A stretch of 64,000 bases of DNA. Source: Bullera alba (lineage: Eukaryota; Basidiomycota; Tremellomycetes; Tremellales; Bulleraceae). The DNA lies in NCBI GenBank assembly GCA_001600095.1, contig BCIX01000001.1, positions 6,659,198 to 6,723,197 on the forward strand. The letters run 5' to 3'. The notes below the pieces were generated by a model. It was not told the DNA's origin and ran no database searches. It saw nothing but the letters and a program-made list of their open reading frames with translations. Both the position numbers and the translations under genes were made by a program. Position 1 is the first letter of the stretch; the number at the start of each line of letters is the position of its first letter. Shown here piece by piece: positions 59,970 through 64,000 of this stretch.

Positions 59970-60838
59970 GATCGAATGAAGTCCGTGCTATATCCTCATA
60001 CCCTTCCAGTCCTCCCGAGCGGATTGGGTGTATCGACAAGTGTCTATCCAGTCGGTATGGTCGGGATGTAGCTTTCGAGATGATGTCTCCGACTGTGGTG
60101 GTGAAGTATTTGAGGTGCCGTAGAAGCCGTTCGATGTGACGGGATGATACTCTGAATCCGAGATCTCGTTATGCCGGCTGCGCGTGTCTTGCAAAGTTCT
60201 GATCGGTGTAATGCTAGCACTAGCGGGGACGTACGGGAGAGGAGCGTACACGGGCAGATCTTTCTCCAATTATGCCCCACAAAGTTGCAATCCTGTTGCA
60301 GTGATCGGAAGTCGCTCCGAACACGGCGTGAATCCGGGACCTGACGACGGACTGGTCTCCAGGCTCAATCGCAATGCCGAGGAGGTTTCGAACTTTCGCC
60401 TCCGACGACCGGCACCAAAGGCTTTGTCGATCCCTCGCAGCTATAGCGCAGTGATGCTTTCCGCGGAGGCAGATTCCAGTGAGATGATCGGGACCACGGA
60501 GGCAGTTGAGGAATCAATCAAGCTTCAGTACCTCAGTGAGGACTGTCAAACAAGCAGTCATCTCGCTCTTGTTCGAGGGCCGCCGCGAGGTCACGCCGGC
60601 AGAGTCAGCGATCTCACTTTGCAAATTAGCTCCCGCTCAACGCGCTCACCCCGAGCGATCGGTGACTGCCCTGGACCGCCTCGAGGCAATCCGCCGGCCT
60701 TGCGAGGCTATAAATCCGGCAGTCTCAGATTACGGCTGTGACTGACGACTCGCAAGACGACTCCGCTCGACCCAAACCCAATTCGATCTAAACGACAAGT
60801 GATAACATGGCCCGATGATACGCTGCATACGTTACGTC
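59970..60838. other. Spacer between the two receptor-like paralogs (869 bp)
   Basis: Upstream region of paralog 1 and downstream of paralog 2. A 185-codon plus-strand frame (60184-60741) has unnatural composition and no family match, so I do not call it. No repeat or RNA gene stands out. Confidence 0.45.
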
Positions 60839-62733
60839 CTAGAGATGAGGCACGGTGGAGGGCCTGTTTTGCCCACTAGGCACATCGGTATACAAAGGCG
60901 GCAGATCGACGACCTGCCTCTCTTGCTCGACATCATGGCCAGCCTGGCCGGCATCTGTGTGTCGTCTGTACTCTGGGCTGGAGGTTTGCCCCGGCTGGTC
61001 CGGAAGACCTCCCACCGCTGGCGATGCAGGGACTTGTCGATCGAGTGCTCTAGCACCTGTGTTGTCGGCATGGGCGGGAGTAGGATGCCTGACTTTTGTA
61101 TCGGTACCCAACGATGATCCCACGGTGGACACTGCGGTGGCTGATGAAGGTGGAAGGGAACCCAGAGTGGAAGTTTGACCTTGCGATAGCTGACCAGATT
61201 GGAAACCGTGCCCTCCAAGGTGACCTTTCTGAGTTCGATCACTGGCTGACGCTGTTGGACCCGCAAGGAAAGGCACGGATGACCCTGGAGATGCTGGTAT
61301 CTCTCCATATTGACCTCCCCAGCTGGACGATCGATTCTCCGATGATTCCAGCTCACTCAGTGGATGAGCTTCCTGCCCTGATCGCCCGGCAAGGGCCACT
61401 TGGTTTGCGGTGTAGCCAGTCGTATATGGCTCAAGCTTTGGTTCGTACCCCAATCCAACTTCTCCTGACCCAGGACCACCTATCAGATCCACGTCACCTG
61501 CCGGAGGTGAATATTGCCCTCTCCTCTTTCTCCTCAGCAACCAGAAGATCAACCCAGCTATAGCTGCTACGCCTATCGCTGCGCCCACAGCAGCTCCGGC
61601 TATGGCTCCTCCCGACATCGACGAGTCCGACGGACTTGACGAGCCCGCACCAGCGACCGCAGTCACTTGGTTCGTCCTGTCGGGCACCGTAGCCGACCCA
61701 GAGTCCGACGGGCCCGGTCCAAAGGGGCTAGCGTTGGGCGCAATCTGCTGAGCCTGCAAACGCGAAGGCCAGTTGGAAGCACCGTTGGTGGTCTGGGTGA
61801 TACACGTGGTATTTGACGAACTCTCCACTCTGTAAGTCTGACCAACGCCACCTCTACCCAGGGCATACCCGTCGTGCATGACGACAGTGAAGTGCGACCC
61901 CGCGGTCATGTTCACTCTCCATTGGGCGTCTGAGTTGGAACCTTGGTCGACTAGCATCACATTCCACGGGTTCCAAGCGCCGTCGAGCGGGACCACAGTG
62001 CAGTAGTATGGCGGTATGCCGATGCTGGTGGTCCACGTCACACTGAAGGTTCGCTCGCATTGGGTAACGGAGCCGTAGACCTGAAAGTCGAAATCCTTCT
62101 TGGCGGGCGAGGCGGACGAGAGGCAGGAGGTGTCGGAGGACGATTGGACGGTTTGTATGGTTGTCGGATTGTTGGCTAAAGGAAGTCAGAGACATGTCCA
62201 AACGAGGCAGAGGGAGTTCAACTCACAGCCCACGGCGTACGCGACTGAGTCGCTCATCAAGACCACATAGGGTGTTCCCGAAGAGACTTGCAAAGGAATC
62301 TGCGATTGGTCAGGTGTCATATCCCAAAAATCACACCGAGCAGATCACTCACGGTGACACGAGCTGGATGAGTTGCGTTCACAGGACCTGCTGGTGCTGA
62401 TAGCTGCCAATACAAAGGCTGTTGGCCTATCGGACTAAGAATGCTCACCATCAGCAAATGGCTCGAGAAGGCAGCAATCAAGAAGCGAAGCGTCTTCCGG
62501 TCATCTTACTGACATGATTTGTAGCTTCCACGGGGGCGATCCTCCGTTGATCTCGACGTGGATATCCTGTATCAAAAGATCAGTGTTGGCTCTGTCCGGC
62601 AGGTTGTGGATGGTCTAATCACCTCGCACTGCCTCGTCTCATTCGGCCAATTGAATCCCCAGTCGTCCGCCATGACGTGGGCGACGAGCAGCAAGGCGCA
62701 CGCGAGGAGGTGTAGGCGAGCAATAGCGGTCAT
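60839..62733 (-). CDS. Receptor-like single-pass membrane protein 2 with C-terminal PPxY motif
   Basis: Multi-exon, starting 62733-62623 and 62566-62514. Exon 2 is 53 nt long, exactly as in paralog 1, and sits at the same place in the protein. The N-terminus is a signal peptide (MTAIARLHLLACALLLVAHVMA). The luminal domain (VEINGGSPPWKLQI, TPYVVLMSDSVAYAVG, VNMTAGSHFTVVMHDGYALGRGGVGQTY) parallels paralog 1. The span SGGAIAGAAVGAAIGVAAIAGLIFWLL is followed by RRKRRG, then a Gly/Ser/Pro-rich tail ending near VVDLPPLYTDVP. Likely a plasma-membrane protein; ligand and role unknown. Confidence 0.8.
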
Positions 62734-63035
62734 GGTTTCTTGCTATCAAGAGATCTTGAAGAACAATCAATGAAAGCATTCATCTCGGATCGCCTGTTGA
62801 TCGTGATAGCGTTGGGCAGAATTGATGGGAAGTCGACGTTTCATCTTGTGTGCCTCGAAGCGATGCGCGAGACCGAGATGACCGAACATCATAGCAGAAC
62901 GTCCTCGTTCAAGGAGGTCAACAACGCATTCTCATATTTCATTCATGCCAAATGCAACAACTGCGAGACGTACGCTCAAGTACTCTGCCTACCTTACCCA
63001 TCTCTATTCACAAATCTACAAAAAAGGACTTAAGA
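62734..63035. other. Intergenic region between receptor-like gene 2 and ADE4
   Basis: 302 bp holding the promoter of the receptor-like gene and the ADE4 3' UTR. No gene seen. Confidence 0.4.
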
Positions 63036-64000
63036 CTACGAACCGTACCACGAGTTATGGAGTCCAATTGCGTCGTTTGGCGTTGGCATCGACGTTGGTC
63101 CGACTTTTGGAGAATGGTTCGCCAGGCCGATCAATGAGTCTGAGCCGTCTGTTACAACGCATCAGCGTCATATTCTTTCTCGTTTTTCGAAGGGGCATTT
63201 GACACTCACTCATTGGGCCGCTGCAACCGCTGTCACTCTGATATTCGAGCGCCTCGACGGCTGTATGCGATTTCTTCGCTTTGGCATTGTCGTTTCTCAA
63301 TCGCTCGATGTGATCCAGATATCGGTCGTCCACCCCACCAGTGACGTATTTACCAGTGAAGACGGAACATTCGTATTCCTGGATAGAGGGGTTGAATTGC
63401 GAACACGACTTGATGAGATCGGGAAGCGTTTGGAAAATGACCAAGTCGGCTCCAATCTCAGTAGCAATCTCTTCAACGTCCCGGTCGTGAGCGACGAGCT
63501 CTTGTCGCGATGGCATGTCGATACCGTACACGTTGGAGTATCTGAGGGGGTTTCAGCAAACAAAGTCAATGCGGTGCGGCTAGGAACTGACCTGATGGGA
63601 GGAGCAGCAGAGGCGAAGATGACTTTCTTAGCTCCGACGTCTCGGGCCATCTGGATGATTTCTCTCGAGGTCGTTCCTCGCACGATAGAGTCTATATTTT
63701 GGTCAGCACCGGAGATGACCACGGCCTCGTCAGTGCTCACCATCGACCAGCATGACGACCTTGTCGGCGAACTCCATGGGCATGGCATTGAGCTTCCGCC
63801 TGACGTTCTTTCGTCTACACTCGCCGTCAGCTGACTCGTTCGCTGTACGCGCTAGACGAGAGCTGTCCCTCACCGTTGCGTCTGGCCCGGCATGATGAAC
63901 GTCCTGCCGACGTATCTGTTCTTGACGAAACCCTCTCGATAAGGCAGACGAAGATGTTGGGCTAGTTGCAAAGCCGCGACTCGGGACGTATCTGGGACTG
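63036..64000 (-). CDS. ADE4: Amidophosphoribosyltransferase, C-terminal part (5' end beyond window)
   Basis: The catalytic C-terminal half of glutamine PRPP amidotransferase (EC 2.4.2.14), first step of purine synthesis. Visible blocks: [35 protein letters not shown], the PRPP-binding loop [48 protein letters not shown], and a C-terminal [24 protein letters not shown]. Introns interrupt within GQTQR, after LVD, within PIR and near the C-terminus (63144-about 63200). The N-terminal glutaminase domain with its cysteine nucleophile is outside the window. Confidence 0.95.

Noticed and set aside
60184..60741. 185-codon plus-strand frame between the receptor-like paralogs
   Set aside because: Unnatural composition, no family signature, no splice partners, and it lies in a promoter region.

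Overview
The window is nuclear DNA of a basidiomycete yeast, most likely a tremellomycete (the Cryptococcus/Kwoniella/Tremella side). The evidence is dense, mostly multi-exon genes with very short GT-AG introns (commonly 35-60 nt), fungal protein families throughout (Hog1, Mga2/Spt23, Ase1, Cog1, sphingolipid C9-methyltransferase, a QDE-1/Rdp-type RNA-dependent RNA polymerase), and a split tRNA-Phe at the left edge. I assigned families by eye from conserved motifs and built exon chains by requiring canonical splice sites and a continuous frame. Where I give a protein length, the exons sum to whole codons; for the RdRP they do so only after one surplus base is discounted.

Left third (0-21 kb): cut-off tRNA-Phe; a 1.9 kb gene-poor stretch with a 15-bp motif in four copies; a SUR7/PalI membrane protein; an F-box protein; an ankyrin protein; phosphoserine aminotransferase (SER1); TTI2; a GRE2-like NAD(P)-dependent reductase; a secreted type-B carboxylesterase; a Loc1-like nucleolar protein; the spindle-midzone protein Ase1/PRC1; phosphatidylserine synthase CHO1; and an unrecognised 264-aa protein.

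Middle third (21-47 kb): an Mga2/Spt23 membrane-tethered transcription factor, a Ypr011c-type mitochondrial carrier, a small membrane protein, a beta-lactamase-fold serine hydrolase, an OPA3-like protein, HOG1, mitochondrial Phe-tRNA synthetase, an RNA-dependent RNA polymerase carrying an apparent one-base frameshift, a repeat-bearing mitochondrial-type membrane protein, the 24-kDa subunit of complex I, and an FMP25/RCC1-like mitochondrial protein. Several neighbours therefore act in mitochondria.

Right third (47-64 kb): the most unusual region is 46.7-51.8 kb. It holds four tandem, same-strand members of a protein family I do not recognise, arranged as two subfamilies. Two are intact and two are broken by frameshifts. 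A stray copy of the FMP25 3' end between members 1 and 2 shows that the array grew by segmental tandem duplication. Next come COG1, a sphingolipid C9-methyltransferase, two tandem paralogous single-pass receptor-like proteins with an identical C-terminal PPLYTDVP motif, and amidophosphoribosyltransferase (ADE4), cut by the right edge.

No rRNA, CRISPR array or autonomous transposon was seen. One ambiguous base (n, 55836) is present, so single-base frameshifts could be sequence errors.
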